Shown: one piece after another, positions 41,805 to 51,100 of the stretch
Position numbering within the stretch: position 1 is the stretch's first letter
How the letters are laid out: every line of letters begins with the position of its first letter
Assembly (NCBI RefSeq): GCF_001644645.1
Contig: NZ_CP011390.1
Location: forward strand, 4,977,501-5,041,500
Origin: Flavisolibacter tropicus
Lineage (GTDB): Bacteria > Bacteroidota > Bacteroidia > Chitinophagales > Chitinophagaceae
Direction of reading: 5' to 3'
DNA length: 64,000 bases
Program-made: the position numbers and the translations under genes
Notes under the pieces: generated by a model
Told to the model about the DNA's origin: nothing
Seen by the model: the letters and a program-made list of their open reading frames with translations, nothing else
Databases searched by the model: none

Positions 41805-43013
41805 ATGAGCAGAATTTACCTACTCGTCCAAAACAATATTAGAACAGGTCCTTTTACGCTAGAGGAACTGCTCCAACAACCGCTGCATGATAATGGTTTG
41901 GTATGGGTCATTGGCCAGAGTGAAGATTGGCTTTCCCCCTTAGAAATTGCGAGTTTAGAACCTTTTTATTTTAAACGCCCCGACGGCTCTATTGCCGTTA
42001 AAGAAACGGTTATAGAGGATATCCGTTCCAAACGTTTTGTTGATCTGCATGCTATTGACAGTGTAGACGAGCACCGGCAAGGTGTTTTAGATACACAATT
42101 GTTTCAAGAGGAGCATGAAATAAATTCGCTACAAGCAAACTCCTTAGAAGAAGGTAACACACCAATACAGGCCATTGAAAATGAGGCACACACTCATTAT
42201 GTGCCAGCCCCTGCACAACAAGAGCGTCTGAAAGCTGGTAAAAGTGTGATAGAAAAAGAGGACGATAATCTAGCTATCGCCAAAAAGAATTGGGCAGTAG
42301 TAGGAATTGCAGCCTTACTCATTCTCTTTATTACCTGGAACGCCTTGTTTAACGATGGCGCTAAGGAAAAGCGCCGGCTCTCTTCAACAAGTAAAAAGGA
42401 GCAGTTGATAGAAAACACTTCCTTTGCAGCGGCTGCACCAACTGAAAAGAAAGAAAGCACTAAGCAAACTGGATATCTGTCAAGAAATGAAGTAACCCAC
42501 ACCCCAGTCCCAACTAAACCTACTGATGGTTTCCTTGATTCCGTACAGCGTGTGATGGATGAACAAGATCAGCTGATGGCGGATGTTGATGCGGTTTACC
42601 ACAAAAGCTTTTCATATCGTAAACGATATCCTTCTAAGCAAACAACAGTTTCATCTTCCAGAATAGCAAATAAGAAAACTTCTAATTCCATAGCTGCCTT
42701 ACAACAAGCGAATACCGCAACTAACGTACCGTTAAGCCAACAGGTAGATCTGCAAAGCCGTTTGATAATGGATAAGAAAAATCAGCAAATAAATGCAGTG
42801 GAGTTGAAAGTGAAAAACAACAGTGGGGAAATCTTGAAAAAGGTAAGTGTAGATGTATTTTATTATAAAAATGGTCAAAAGCTTTTAAATAAAGAGACTG
42901 TTTACTTTACCAATATTTACCCCAGGCAATTAATGACCATGTCGATTGCAAGTAGCCAGCGCGCTACATCTGCACGCTTTCAATTGGGGTCAGTATTAGC
43001 CGGAAAGAATTGA
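41805..43013 (+). CDS. GYF_2-domain membrane protein
   Basis: 402 residues. The N-terminal ~55 residues match the GYF_2/DUF4339 domain (YLLVQNNIRTGPFTLEEL, then WVIGQSEDWLSPLEI), a peptide-binding fold. An acidic linker follows, then one transmembrane helix (WAVVGIAALLILFITWNALF, about 166-185). After it come a Lys/Ser/Thr-rich region and a C-terminal beta domain about 310-400 (AVELKVKNNSGEILKKVSVD, VYFTNIYPRQLMTM) of the kind found on envelope-facing tails. Topology is probably N-in/C-out. It lies 96 bp after the kinase and might share its transcript. Function unknown; a scaffold linking cytoplasmic GYF ligands to the envelope is a guess. Confidence 0.7.
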   Translation: MSRIYLLVQNNIRTGPFTLEELLQQPLHDNGLVWVIGQSEDWLSPLEIASLEPFYFKRPDGSIAVKETVIEDIRSKRFVDLHAIDSVDEHRQGVLDTQLFQEEHEINSLQANSLEEGNTPIQAIENEAHTHYVPAPAQQERLKAGKSVIEKEDDNLAIAKKNWAVVGIAALLILFITWNALFNDGAKEKRRLSSTSKKEQLIENTSFAAAAPTEKKESTKQTGYLSRNEVTHTPVPTKPTDGFLDSVQRVMDEQDQLMADVDAVYHKSFSYRKRYPSKQTTVSSSRIANKKTSNSIAALQQANTATNVPLSQQVDLQSRLIMDKKNQQINAVELKVKNNSGEILKKVSVDVFYYKNGQKLLNKETVYFTNIYPRQLMTMSIASSQRATSARFQLGSVLAGKN

Positions 43014-43231
43014 CGCCCTATGCATTGTTTAATAGGTTAGCTGCCGTTTTATAAAATAGAAAAGGGCAGGCTGACAGTTCACATCCTTTAGTATACATAC
43101 AACCATTTAAGAAAACAACCGATTATATGAATCCACCTACGTTCATATAATATTTATTTGATTTTCTTTTATTTATCTTATTAATTATTGTTATTTGTAG
43201 CGCCTTTTTAAACCCAAGAAAAACTAAAGCT

Positions 43232-45004
43232 TTGATAAGTGCCCACCACACCGAACTCATTATTAATAGCTTCCCTGGTATTTTTTATATAGTTGATCCA
43301 GCGGGTAAGTTTCTTCAATGGAATAATAATCTTGAAACCATTTCTGGTTATAGCGCAGATGATATAAAGGGTATGATCCTGTTTGACCTTTTCCGGAATG
43401 ACGAGAAGCAACTGATGGCAGAAACCATGCATAAGGCAGTAGCGGAAGGCTTTGCCGATATGGATGGATATCTTATAAGTAAACAAGGGCAACCACTGCC
43501 ACATTATTTTACAGGTACACTAACGGTAATTGATAATCGCCCATACCTGATAGGAACAGGTATTGACATTTCTCGCCGTAGAAGGGCCGAAAAGAATTTA
43601 AAAGAAAGTGAAGAACGCTACCGGCTAATTGTAGAAACAGCACAGGAAGGCATATGGATGATTGATGAAAACAGCCTGACAACCTTTGTAAATGAGCCAA
43701 TGGCGCAAATGCTGGGTTACTCGCGGGAAGAAATGGCTGGTAAGCACTTGTACGACTTTATGAAAGAGTCGGAGTTCATGAAAGCTGATAGCAATATTGC
43801 CCGCCGGCGTAAAGGCATTGCTGATGAAGAAGAATTCGTTTTTCAAAAGAAAGACGGACAACTTATCTGGGCACATCTGCACGTTACTCCCATTTTTAAA
43901 GAGGAAGAATATAAGGGAGCACTCGCCATGGTAACAGATATTACTGATAAGCGAGAGGCTGAGCAACAGTTACGTTTAAGCGAGCAACGCTTTAAGTCGC
44001 TCGTACAAAATAGCTCTGACTTGATTTCGATCAATGACGAGCAAGGCGTTTGTCGATATGTTAGTCCTACTGTTTCTGAAATCCTGGGATATACTCCTGA
44101 GGATTTACAAGGTAGAAATGCGCTTGACCTGGTGCACCCAGATGACAAACCGGTACTGTTTATTAAAATGCAGCAGTTTTTAAAGGGACGAAAGCTCATT
44201 TCTTCACCTTATCGATATTTAAATGCCAATAATGAATGGCGATGGCTGGAATCGCGTGGTGTCAATTTGTTGAATGACCCTGATATCAAGGGCTTGGTTA
44301 TTACCAGCCGCGATATCACAGAACGAATTGAACTGCAGACGCAGCTTGACCAACGGAGTAAAGAAATTCAAAAAGAGATGACAGCGGCTGTGATCAAGGC
44401 TCAGGAAAATGAGCGGTCTCAGTTAGGGCAGGAGTTGCATGATAATGTGAACCAGGTATTGACAACTGTAAAACTTTACAATGAAATGCTACGCGATGGG
44501 ATAGGCAGACCAGATGATCTGCTGAGCAAGTCTATTTACCATTTGCAGATTTGCATCAATGAAATTCGGAGTATTTCCAAGCGGTTATCAGCGCCAACAT
44601 TAGGACATATATCCTTACAAGATTCCATTAAAGAATTGGTAGAGTCCATTAACCTGATCCGACGTGTTAATATCATCTATACAATTGATGGCCATGTAAA
44701 TTCTATAGCATCACAAGAGCTGCATTTAGCTATTTACCGAATTGTTCAGGAGCAGCTGAATAATATTCTTAAATACGCAGAAGCCAATTATGCTACTATT
44801 GAGATCTCTTTTAAAGATCATACACTAAGCCTGATGATCAGAGATGATGGAAAGGGATTTGATATGTCGCAAAAGAAAGAAGGAATTGGAATTACCAACA
44901 TGAAAAGCCGTGCTGAAAATTTGAATGGCAATTTTCATATTAATAGTGCACCTGGTCAGGGCTGTATGATTAAAGTAAGTATTCCTATTGCAGCCGCTAA
45001 TTAA
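43232..45004 (+). CDS. Multi-PAS sensor histidine kinase (HisKA_3 type)
   Basis: 590 residues with the TTG at 43232 as start; no ATG occurs in frame back to the stop at 43148. Three PAS domains with PAC motifs (SFPGIFYIVDPAGKFLQWNN; VETAQEGIWMIDENSLTTFV; VQNSSDLISINDEQGVCRYV) are followed by a HisKA_3 helix with His403 in GQELHDNVNQVLTTVKLYNE and a NarX-type HATPase (VQEQLNNILKYAEANY, IRDDGKGFDMSQ, GIGITNMKSRAENLNG). Such kinases usually pair with LuxR/NarL-type regulators; none is adjacent. The in-frame stretch upstream of the TTG encodes a hydrophobic segment (YLFDFLLFILLIIVICSAFL), so the true protein might be longer and membrane-anchored with a non-standard start. Confidence 0.88.
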   Translation: MISAHHTELIINSFPGIFYIVDPAGKFLQWNNNLETISGYSADDIKGMILFDLFRNDEKQLMAETMHKAVAEGFADMDGYLISKQGQPLPHYFTGTLTVIDNRPYLIGTGIDISRRRRAEKNLKESEERYRLIVETAQEGIWMIDENSLTTFVNEPMAQMLGYSREEMAGKHLYDFMKESEFMKADSNIARRRKGIADEEEFVFQKKDGQLIWAHLHVTPIFKEEEYKGALAMVTDITDKREAEQQLRLSEQRFKSLVQNSSDLISINDEQGVCRYVSPTVSEILGYTPEDLQGRNALDLVHPDDKPVLFIKMQQFLKGRKLISSPYRYLNANNEWRWLESRGVNLLNDPDIKGLVITSRDITERIELQTQLDQRSKEIQKEMTAAVIKAQENERSQLGQELHDNVNQVLTTVKLYNEMLRDGIGRPDDLLSKSIYHLQICINEIRSISKRLSAPTLGHISLQDSIKELVESINLIRRVNIIYTIDGHVNSIASQELHLAIYRIVQEQLNNILKYAEANYATIEISFKDHTLSLMIRDDGKGFDMSQKKEGIGITNMKSRAENLNGNFHINSAPGQGCMIKVSIPIAAAN

Positions 45005-45313
45005 GAGACAATTCTGTTTATTTACTGCTACCGTGAAAAAGTAGCCAGCTATGTTTTGTATGCTATGTTTACTTCTCCATTTGAGTCATTTTGCTTGACC
45101 AAAATCAATGACTTCACTTGCCAAATCTTATCCGCGTAATCCATTAAAAATCCCACTAGCAGCAATAAAAAAACCTCTTGTAAAAACAAGAGGTCTACCA
45201 AAACTAACTGCTTATAAGAAACAAGTTTAGCGTGCGCCAAACTTAAGCGATTGCAAGATAAAATTTTTATATGTGTTGCTGCAATTTATTTCTGATGTAG
45301 TTGAAAAATATTT
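45005..45313. other. Intergenic region between convergent genes
   Basis: 309 bp, no gene. It contains the minus-strand terminator at 45167-45194 and otherwise no structure I can support. Confidence 0.6.
45167..45194 (-). terminator. Terminator for the minus-strand 90-aa gene
   Basis: ACCTCTTG (45173-45180) and CAAGAGGT (45187-45194) form the stem; the A-run at 45167-45173 is the T-tail on the minus strand. Confidence 0.75.
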
Positions 45314-45586
45314 CTAACATTCATCATCTTTTAAAATTTTGGGTGTTATATCCGGCAACATAACGTCATTAAAATAGGGGTCTAAGTAGCTTAGATCCTG
45401 AAAGCTGGCAATTTTTATTACTTCACTATCGCTGTGTCGGTAATACACTTCAGCATAAAAGCTGTCTATCTGGTACAGTTCTATAATGACATCAGCCAAT
45501 TTCCTTTCTGCCAAACGTACGCCACATTCACAAATAACTTTGGCTTGCCATGGTAGAGAAAGCGTTTTGAAATAGGAAAAGCGCAT
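45314..45586 (-). CDS. Small conserved-type hypothetical protein (90 aa)
   Basis: 90 residues: MRFSYFKTLSLPWQAKVICE, then VRLAERKLADVIIELYQIDS, FYAEVYYRHSDSEVIKIASF and an acidic end. No signal peptide or membrane helix. The pattern WQAKVICECGVRLAERK...VIELYQIDSFYAEVYY recalls short Bacteroidota proteins of unknown function present once per genome; I cannot name the family. A good terminator follows on the same strand at 45167, which supports a real transcription unit. Two cysteines (ICEC) near the start are the only reactive feature. Confidence 0.6.
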   Translation of the reverse strand: MRFSYFKTLSLPWQAKVICECGVRLAERKLADVIIELYQIDSFYAEVYYRHSDSEVIKIASFQDLSYLDPYFNDVMLPDITPKILKDDEC

Positions 45587-45753
45587 ACAAAAAAGTTTAA
45601 GTGACTTAAGTCGCTAACTGGCGTTTTTCGTGGCACTTCTCAAGGAAATTGTATTTCTAGGCTTTTATAAAACCGCTTTCATAAAGGATATGCAAACATT
45701 GTACCTGATCAGGGAAAACAGCTTTTGGGCTCAATTTGTAATAATTTCTCTAC

Positions 45754-46800
45754 CTAAAACGGTTGAGATCTCATGGTTTTTGTCAAAATCGATTCTATTT
45801 CTTCCATCCGCAGGTTTTTTCCAATAATAGTTCCGGTAGCGTCCAATAAAATATTGAAGGGGACTAGTTTAACACCATAGCTGGTTGCAGCAGGGCTGTA
45901 CCAGCCTTTTAAATCGTTGAGTTGTAACCATTCAAGCCCTTCGGTTTTAATAGCATTTAGCCAGGCAGAGCGGTTGGTATCAAGTGAAATGCCCACAATA
46001 ATGAAACCCTGTTCATGAAACTGCTTATACAGCTTGATCAATGCCGGGTGCTCACGCTTACAGGGAAGGCACCAACTAGCCCAAAAGTTTATTAATGTAA
46101 AATGGCCTGTTTGATAAATGGGCAAGGTTTGATGGTTGCTATCTGGTAGCTCTAATTGAGGTGCAGGCCGGCCATTTGCCACCGCATAGCGTTGCTTTAC
46201 GTCCTGCTCTAGCTTTTTGCCGGTAAGGGATCTTTGTAAAGGTGTATCTAAACTGTTGTATAATTGGTAATACACAGAATCATTTGCACTTTGCTCTAAG
46301 TAGTAATAATCAGCCAGCAATTTTAGGCTGATGGGTGAAGTAGGTTTTTGTAAAATATAGTTGGTCGCTAATTCCCGTTTATATTGTTTTATTGCTTCAA
46401 AATGCATGTTGCTTTGCAAAAGGGCGAGCGAATCAAACTGATGTATGAGTGCCTGGTAGTCTTCATTGGTAGTAGTGCCGTATGCTACCAGTTTTTTGCC
46501 TTCATCCCGGATCTTAATGGTGCCGGATTCAATAAAGAAGGGCAGAAAAAGAGTTTGTTTGCTTCGGGTTATTTTTAAAAGACCCTCTTGAGTAGATGCT
46601 ACTTTACCGGTATAGCTGAATAGATCTTCTTGGACTGTACCATTGTAAATCATTGCTCCATTCATCAGTAATTGCACATTGGCACCATTCCATTGTGGTA
46701 GAAAACCTTTTACACTAAACCAGTTTATATTTACTGATTGCGCCTGACTCCCTGTTAGCAGCAAGAATGTGATGGTAAAAACAAGGAGGCGCTTTTTCAT
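45754..46800 (-). CDS. TlpA-like thiol-disulfide oxidoreductase with N-terminal DUF4369-like domain
   Basis: 348 residues from ATG 46800, which gives a clean signal peptide (MKKRLLVFTITFLLLTGSQA); the in-frame start at 46851 adds 17 residues of no value. The N-terminal half (LLKITRSKQTLFLPFFIESG, IKIRDEGKKLVAYGTTTNED) resembles the DUF4369 domain usual in Bacteroidota redox proteins. The C-terminal thioredoxin fold has the active site NFWASWCLPCKREH followed by IVGISLDTNRSAW and the cis-Pro loop LVPFNILLD. It acts in the periplasm, probably reducing disulfides of envelope or cytochrome-maturation proteins. Monocistronic. Confidence 0.88.
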   Translation of the reverse strand: MKKRLLVFTITFLLLTGSQAQSVNINWFSVKGFLPQWNGANVQLLMNGAMIYNGTVQEDLFSYTGKVASTQEGLLKITRSKQTLFLPFFIESGTIKIRDEGKKLVAYGTTTNEDYQALIHQFDSLALLQSNMHFEAIKQYKRELATNYILQKPTSPISLKLLADYYYLEQSANDSVYYQLYNSLDTPLQRSLTGKKLEQDVKQRYAVANGRPAPQLELPDSNHQTLPIYQTGHFTLINFWASWCLPCKREHPALIKLYKQFHEQGFIIVGISLDTNRSAWLNAIKTEGLEWLQLNDLKGWYSPAATSYGVKLVPFNILLDATGTIIGKNLRMEEIESILTKTMRSQPF

Positions 46801-46968
46801 TTCAATAGTTCGGGTAAACACTGATAAAAACAATGGATTCAATTTAAGCATGTTTTATACATCTGCTAGCTGTTGGTTCTAAATGGCCGGGCATTTGTAT
46901 AAGCAAAAATAGAAACTAGTCCCAAAGGATTAAACAAGTACTGTCTGTGGAATCTAAATTAAAGAGCT

Positions 46969-47631
46969 ATGAAAAAAGTGCTAAGAAATAACAGCTTGTC
47001 GCTCGTCTTCTTCTTGTTATTTCTTGTTTCTATTGTAGGTCAAACCATAACCGGATTAAGGCAATACAATGAGAAGATGCAGGAAAAAGGGCGGCAGCAA
47101 GTCGGTTTGAGACAATATCTCAGTTCAGGGCATTTTCTTGAATCCACATTTGAAAACTGGGAAAGCGAGTTTCTTCAAATGGGGTTGTTTGTAGTAATGA
47201 CGATTTTTTTATATCAAAAAGGCTCTTCTGAATCCAAAGATCCTGATGATCCAAAAGGAGAAGAGGATCGTGAACCTGATCCAAACAAAGAAGATGCGCC
47301 ATGGCCGGTAAAACAGGGAGGTTTGATCTTAAAGATCTATAAGCATTCGCTCACTATTGCCTTATTTCTAATGTTTGCCATAAGTTTTGGTGTTCACTGG
47401 TACGGTAGTATGAAAGATTATAACGAAGAGCAACAATTGCTAAGGAAACCTACAGAGACAGCTATTGAATACCTGGCTAATAGCCGTTTATGGTTTGAAT
47501 CTTTCCAAAACTGGCAAAGCGAGTTCCTGTCCGTTTTGGCCATCATTATGCTTTCTGTTTTTCTGCGTCAAAAAGGCTCACCCCAATCCAAACCGGTAGA
47601 TGCCGCTTATGCCGACGAAACGGGTGAGTAA
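46969..47631 (+). CDS. DUF6766-family membrane protein with internal duplication
   Basis: 220 residues with four predicted membrane helices arranged as two copies of the same unit. Unit 1: SLSLVFFLLFLVSIVGQTIT ... ENWESEFLQMGLFVVMTIFL, then YQKGSSESK. Unit 2: SLTIALFLMFAISFGVHWYG ... QNWQSEFLSVLAIIMLSVFL, then RQKGSPQSK. The WxSEFLxxG/xxA-type core and the double layout match the DUF6766 family of Bacteroidota and Proteobacteria, whose function is unknown. The linker is very acidic. A palindrome and an 11 bp tandem array lie about 100 bp after the stop. A transport or sensing role is conceivable, but no ligand residue is evident. Confidence 0.8.
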   Translation: MKKVLRNNSLSLVFFLLFLVSIVGQTITGLRQYNEKMQEKGRQQVGLRQYLSSGHFLESTFENWESEFLQMGLFVVMTIFLYQKGSSESKDPDDPKGEEDREPDPNKEDAPWPVKQGGLILKIYKHSLTIALFLMFAISFGVHWYGSMKDYNEEQQLLRKPTETAIEYLANSRLWFESFQNWQSEFLSVLAIIMLSVFLRQKGSPQSKPVDAAYADETGE

Positions 47632-48159
47632 GTATTTAGCGTTTATGTTGAAGAAGAGTTCTAACCCAATAGCACAACACGGCCTTATTGTGTTATTTAT
47701 GATCTTTTTCCCTTATACCATTTCTATTTATCCTGTATATAAGCCGCCTCTATATAGAGGCGGCTTATATACGGCTTATATGTGGCTTATATACAGCTTA
47801 TATACGGGACATTTCGGGAAAAAGGGAGGCCGTAACAATGATTCTTTTATACTGTATGCTGAACATTTAGCTGTAAAAGAGATGTTCTACTTGTTTTGTC
47901 TCTTCGTTTTTAGCCGTATTATCTGAGCATAAAGCTTAAGGCTAAAGAGTAGAGGTTAGGTAATAATGGCGGCTAATCCTTCAGGCTTTAACTAGCCTTG
48001 CTTTTAATAACTCCTTATTAATCAGTAAGTAAAATGGCTTTCTGATTTAAATCCGTGTAGAACATTCTCTACAGAAGGCGCCTGTGGCTTTTGTTTAAAA
48101 AAGCCCTTTCCCGAGGTCTATTATTTGCAACCAAATGACATACTCATGCTCTCCATATA
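47632..48159. other. Intergenic region before tamB with palindrome and tandem array
   Basis: 528 bp without a credible gene; an open frame over 47600-47926 is created by the TTATATA repeats. The palindromic array at 47735-47805 is described separately. TATTATTTGC near 48119 is a near-match to a -7 box for tamB. Confidence 0.6.
47735..47805. repeat. 38 bp perfect palindrome running into four 11 bp tandem repeats
   Basis: 47735-47772 is a perfect 38 bp palindrome with arms GTATATAAGCCGCCTC... and centre TATATA. Its right end GGCTTATATAC (47762-47772) is the first of four direct 11-mers: GGCTTATATGT (47773), GGCTTATATAC (47784) and AGCTTATATAC (47795). The left end GTATATAAGCC (47735-47745) is a fifth, inverted copy. 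The 11 bp period places each unit on about the same face of the helix. Confidence 0.9.
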
Positions 48160-51100
48160 ATGCAAAAAGAACAAAGACACATGAACGGTGTGCAACGGGC
48201 TGCGCGGATTTTACTTAAAATCGTCCTGTTTCTATTGCTATTTATAGTAATCGTATTCCTATTGGTTTTAACTCCTCCGGTGCAACGATTTGCAACGCAT
48301 AAGGTAGAACTCTACTTGCAGAACAAACTGAAGACCAAAGTAGAAATAGGTAGTATTCACGTTGGTTTGCCACGTATGGTACATCTTCAGAACGTATATA
48401 TAGAAGATCGTACAAAAGACACGTTACTATCTGGCGGGTCAATAAAGGTTAATATAGACTTGTTTCAGCTGTTATCTAATAAAGTAGAAATAAAAGATGT
48501 GCAGCTAACCGATATTACGGCCAAGGTAAAACGAATACTGCCGGACACGGTTTTTAATTTCCAGTTTGTTGTAGACGCTTTTGCACCCAAGTCTCAAACT
48601 ACTGCTGATACATCCCAAACAGCTGCTATAGAGTTTAATGTGGATCATTTAGGACTGGATAATGTAAAGGTGGTTTATAAGGATGTGATAACGGGCAATG
48701 ACATGTATGCGGCCATCAATAACCTTTCTCTGAATATCGATACATTAAATCCCTATACCTCCCATTATATACTGCCCAGCATGACAGCGAAAGGGATAAA
48801 GGTTCGTTTCAATCAGGCCACGCCGTTAGTAACGCCAGATCCTTTGTCAAAAGATATAGCTGAGGCAGCAGAACCCATCACCATGAAATTGAGCCTTGGC
48901 AATGTAGTATTGGATGATTTGGATTTGCAGTATGGAAATGATGTTTCTGCCTTTTATACTTTATTCAATATTGGCCACCTGGTGTTAGATGGCCGGCAGT
49001 TAGACCTACAAAACCAGGTACTGCACTTGGATAAACTACAATTAGATAATGCTGTATCCGCTATTAGGCTGGGTAAAAAGCCCGAGGCCCGCCTGGTGGC
49101 GAAGCAGGTAAAACAGGAGGTAGTAGCGCAAAAGCAGCAAAACTGGAGGATACGTGTTGATGATATGGCGCTTAACAAAAACACGGTGCAGTTTGACAAC
49201 GACAATAACCCCAAGCAGCCTCATGGTATTGATTATGCCCACTTTAGAGGCGATAGCCTAACGCTGCATATAAAAGACTTTGTAATGAATGGCGATTCCG
49301 TTGCAGCTGTCATTACGCAAGGTTTTTTTAAAGAAAAAAGTGGCTTTCAGTTAGATGCAATGCAAGGCGAACTACTGTATGCCAACAACCAATCTTACTT
49401 AAAGAACCTGTATTTAAAAACACCGGGTACTGAGTTAAAACGGAATGCTGTACTGGAATATGAATCATTTGATGCACTGACAAAGAAGCCTGCAGAAACA
49501 GTCATTGACCTGGAGTTGGTTGATAGCCGTATACAGGTAAAAGATATTTTGGCCTTTGCACCGCAGCTGCGTGGACATCCCGCTCTGCGTGATCCCAATG
49601 CAGTATGGTATGTGAACATTGTTGGCAATGGTACCTTAAACCGTTTGAACTTTGAAAGCTTACGTTTTAGAGGATTAAAAAATACAGAGCTGGATGCCTC
49701 TGGTACGCTGGCCGGCTTAATGAACCCAACCGATGCCTCAGGTACATTTACCATCCGCCGCTTCCATACCTCGCAAACAGACCTTTCTGTTTTTACAGGG
49801 CAGCGCCTGTCGACTCGAGATATCAACTTGCCAGAAACATTTGCTGCCAGTGGTACACTATCGGGTAATATGAGTAACCTGGGAGCGAACCTGACCATAC
49901 AGACTGCCATGGGAAACATTGGCGTGAGCGGCCGTTTTGCTAACCTAACCAATCCAACAAAGGCAAGTTATAATGCCGTAGTGAGGACTCAGTCTTTACG
50001 TATCGGATCAATAATGCGCAACAACACCATTGGTGCATTAACAGCCAATATGCGTGTTGTGGGTAGTGGTACTACGCCCGATAACATGAACGTTCGCTTT
50101 AATGGAGTGGTCAATTCTTTTGGGTACAATAACTACACCTATCGGAATGTCAAGCTGGATGGTAACTTTCGGCAGTCACTGCTCAATGTTACTACAGACA
50201 TACATGATCCCAATATCGACCTTTCCGGAACCGCCCGTGTTAACCTGAAGAATTCAGCAATTTCTTTTAATGGCTTTGTTGATAGTATTAAAACACAACC
50301 ACTGGGCTTTACCACAGAACCTTTGGTGTTTAGAGGCCGAGTTGATGCCAATGTATCATCAATGAGTGCCGACTATTTAGATGCTAATGTTTCAATAACT
50401 GATGGCTTATTAGTATCTGGAAAAGATCGTTTGACTTTAGATAGCCTGCAGCTGGTGGCTGGACGCAATGGAACAAACCAATTCATCAGGCTGTCGAGCC
50501 CAATAGCATCAGCTACTATTGAAGGGCAGTACCGTTACGCTGAGCTAGGCGCTATTATACAAAACAATATCGATCCTTACTTCTCCATTGTGCCAGGTAA
50601 TAAGCTGCAGAAAGTAAGTCCTTATGACTTTACTTTCCAGCTTGATCTGGTCAACTCTCCATTCCTTTCAGCCTTTGTGCCAGGGCTCGAAATTCGGGAT
50701 TCCATACATGTGAGAGGTAGCATGGCTACTGGGCGCGGTATGCAGGCAGTAGCCAGCGCTGCATCATTGGTGTATAATGGTATGGATATAACAGGCCTGA
50801 AGGCCAATATCAATACAACCGCAGACGGATTACAATTAACAGGAACCCTGGCACATCTGCAAACAGGCACTACTGATATTTACAATACACGGCTAAACGC
50901 AACCGCCTTGGATAATGTGATCAACTTTGGGTTGAAAGTGGCTGACATAGCTGGCAAGGATAAATATGTTTTGGCTGGTGTGCTGCACCAACCCCGTCAG
51001 GGTATCTATGCTATGCAATTGCATTCGGATAGCTTATTGCTTAATTATGATCGCTGGAACATAGCAGAGAATAATGAGATTCTTATTTCTTCCGACATCA

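Noticed and set aside
47600..47926. 108-codon open frame overlapping the end of the DUF6766 gene
   Set aside because: It is opened by the TTATATA-type tandem repeats and the palindrome, has no family-like sequence, and overlaps a real gene.
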